From an uncultured Gammaproteobacteria bacterium (lineage in GTDB: Bacteria; Pseudomonadota; Gammaproteobacteria; Pseudomonadales; Pseudohongiellaceae), in contig CAISYX010000028.1 of NCBI GenBank assembly GCA_903889815.1, forward strand, positions 1 to 6,170: a stretch of DNA of 6,170 nucleotides. The letters are read 5' to 3'. Positions 5,390-6,170 of the stretch are shown one piece after another; position 1 is the stretch's first letter, and the number at the start of each line of letters is the position of its first letter. A program made the position numbers and the translations under genes. The notes below the pieces were generated by a model that was not told the origin of the DNA, ran no database searches, and worked only from the letters and a program-made list of their open reading frames with translations.

Positions 5390-5698
5390 ATGGCGATTGT
5401 ATTTAAGTATCTGTACAGAGACGGCGGAAATTTCAAAAACTGGGGCGATGTATGTCTTAAGAACGAGCAGGGCCTAAGTGTCGAAGAGATTGATGCGCTG
5501 ATTCGTGAGTGCCTTATTGATGAGATGTATTTCTCAGCGGAAAAAGTGGGACTTCCGACTTTGTATTTTGTTGAGCGAAATGATCAGTTGGATCATGAGT
5601 GGCATGAGTTTGATCGGGTGAGGGAGGGGAGTTCGGGGGACAATCTAGAAACTACTGACATAAAGGAATTCATCGGCCTTTTACTGAAAAGCAAGTAG
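5390..5698 (+). CDS. Small hypothetical protein, unrecognised family
   Basis: A 102-residue, acidic, soluble-looking protein with no signal peptide or membrane segment. I do not recognise a named family. Visible features are an N-terminal VFKYLYRDGGNFKNWG stretch (4-19), a helix rich in acidic residues (LSVEEIDALIRECLIDEMYF, about 29-48), a hydrophobic strand (LPTLYFVE), and an aromatic/acidic motif DHEWHEFDRV (68-77), followed by a low-complexity Ser/Gly/Glu turn and a terminal helix IKEFIGLLLKSK. The ATG at 5390 is chosen because GGAGG (5380-5384) lies 5 nt before it; starts at 5285 and 5342 lack one. The G+C content is clearly lower than in the thioesterase next door, suggesting transfer. 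It faces the HNH nuclease gene tail-to-tail with a 30-nt gap, so the two are not one operon. Confidence 0.7.
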   Translation: MAIVFKYLYRDGGNFKNWGDVCLKNEQGLSVEEIDALIRECLIDEMYFSAEKVGLPTLYFVERNDQLDHEWHEFDRVREGSSGDNLETTDIKEFIGLLLKSK

Positions 5699-5716
5699 CC
5701 TGAAGAACGAAATCAA

Positions 5717-5730
5717 GGGCGGTATCGCCT
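5717..5730. terminator. Weak short hairpin between convergent genes
   Basis: GGCG (5718-5721) pairs with CGCC (5726-5729) around a GTAT loop, with one extra G-U pair. It sits in the gap between the stops of the small ORF and the HNH gene, where a terminator is expected. It has no proper T-tract on either strand, so termination activity is doubtful. Confidence 0.2.
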
Positions 5731-6170
5731 AAAGGTTATTCACTCTTCTAAATTTTTCGTAGCGTCTTGCGAGTCGATCTTGGTCTGCTTGTGCTTCCTG
5801 GATAGAAGGCAAAAAGATCTTGGTGCCATGACATTTCATGAACGCTTCAAGAAAGTTGCTGCTTGTTTGTGAGCGCAATTTGGGGCCCACTTCGACAACG
5901 CGGTCGGGAGAGATTCCAATCAAATGAGCATCGAAGGCGCGGTGATGTAGCTTGCTAAGTGCGATTCCATTTGAAACTTCCGTTCTACTGTCCTCGTCGG
6001 AATCTGGAGTGATGTGTGCTGCATCGAGTAGTTGCGGCACTTGCACTTGAGAAATTGCACACTGTTTCTTGTAGCACTGCAGCACATTTTCTCGAAAGGT
6101 TGCTTGGAACAGGCGGATGCGAGATTCGCGAATAGCGTAGGCACGTTCTGGCGCGGAGGGCAGTGCATAG
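5729..6170 (-). CDS. HNH endonuclease, C-terminal part (5' end beyond the window)
   Basis: The frame is open from the right edge to TAG at 5729-5731, giving about 146 visible residues. It starts mid-protein with YALPSAPERAYAIRESRIRL, leading into FRENVLQCYKKQCAISQVQV. The nuclease site follows: LLDAAHI (first His), SNGIALSKLHHRAFDAHLI (Asn, then His-His), and a tail rich in charged residues. This order, C-x-x-[ST]...DAAH...NG...LH..FD, is that of HNH nucleases of the HNH_2 type found in restriction/defence and mobile-element genes. A GTG at 6085 is a possible start, but family-like sequence continues upstream of it, so the true start lies outside. The visible His, Asn and His residues are intact. 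Substrate and any partner are unknown because the N-terminal domain is missing. The low G+C of this end suggests acquired DNA. Confidence 0.78.
   Translation of the reverse strand, partial: YALPSAPERAYAIRESRIRLFQATFRENVLQCYKKQCAISQVQVPQLLDAAHITPDSDEDSRTEVSNGIALSKLHHRAFDAHLIGISPDRVVEVGPKLRSQTSSNFLEAFMKCHGTKIFLPSIQEAQADQDRLARRYEKFRRVNNL

Noticed and set aside
5729..6085. HNH gene as a complete short protein starting at GTG 6085
   Set aside because: The frame stays open to the window edge, and the upstream residues (YAIRESRIRLFQATFREN) continue the expected family sequence.
1..6170. CRISPR array, tRNA, rRNA or insertion sequence
   Set aside because: No evenly spaced direct repeats, cloverleaf or transposase reading frame was seen on either strand.

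Overview
The window reads as a stretch of a GC-rich proteobacterial chromosome, most likely a betaproteobacterium of the Burkholderiales/Comamonadaceae type. That placement is an inference from base composition, codon use and gene style; there is no rRNA or core marker to fix it. Positions 1 to about 4070 and 4848-5270 are strongly GC-rich. The yefM/yoeB segment (about 4250-4844), and especially the right end (about 5340-6170), are visibly more AT-rich, which suggests recently acquired accessory genes.

Layout: an edge-proximal region with a long imperfect inverted repeat (2-114) precedes a Tat-exported NHL-repeat beta-propeller protein (193-1338, +). Directly after it lies a complete RHH antitoxin / RelE toxin module (1384-1867, +). 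Its likely promoter and palindromic operator overlap the NHL stop codon. The toxin stop is 7 nt from the stop of a large convergent gene (1875-4067, -). That gene encodes a lipoprotein with a carboxypeptidase-regulatory-like domain, a single CXXCH haem site and a streptogramin-lyase-like propeller. A divergent intergenic region (4068-4318) then carries a good promoter and a paired GTAC palindrome for a second TA module. In that module the YefM-type antitoxin (4319-4591, +) is broken by an in-frame amber codon at 4391-4393, while the YoeB toxin (4572-4844, +) looks intact with all catalytic residues. Its stop lies 3 nt from the stop of a convergent hotdog thioesterase of the YdiI/MenI type (4848-5270, -). 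The right end holds a small unrecognised protein (5390-5698, +) with a stem-loop just before its ribosome binding site, and the C-terminal part of an HNH nuclease (5729-6170, -) that runs off the window.

How the genes fit together: the two propeller proteins are both exported and lie tail-to-tail around the first TA module, but nothing shows that they act together. The two TA modules are unrelated on the antitoxin side (RHH versus Phd/YefM fold), and their toxins both belong to the RelE superfamily of ribosome-dependent mRNA endonucleases. The most notable point is the second module: a toxin gene that looks functional behind an antitoxin reading frame interrupted by a stop. This is either a decaying module, a sequencing error, or a case where a C-terminal antitoxin fragment or read-through protects the cell.
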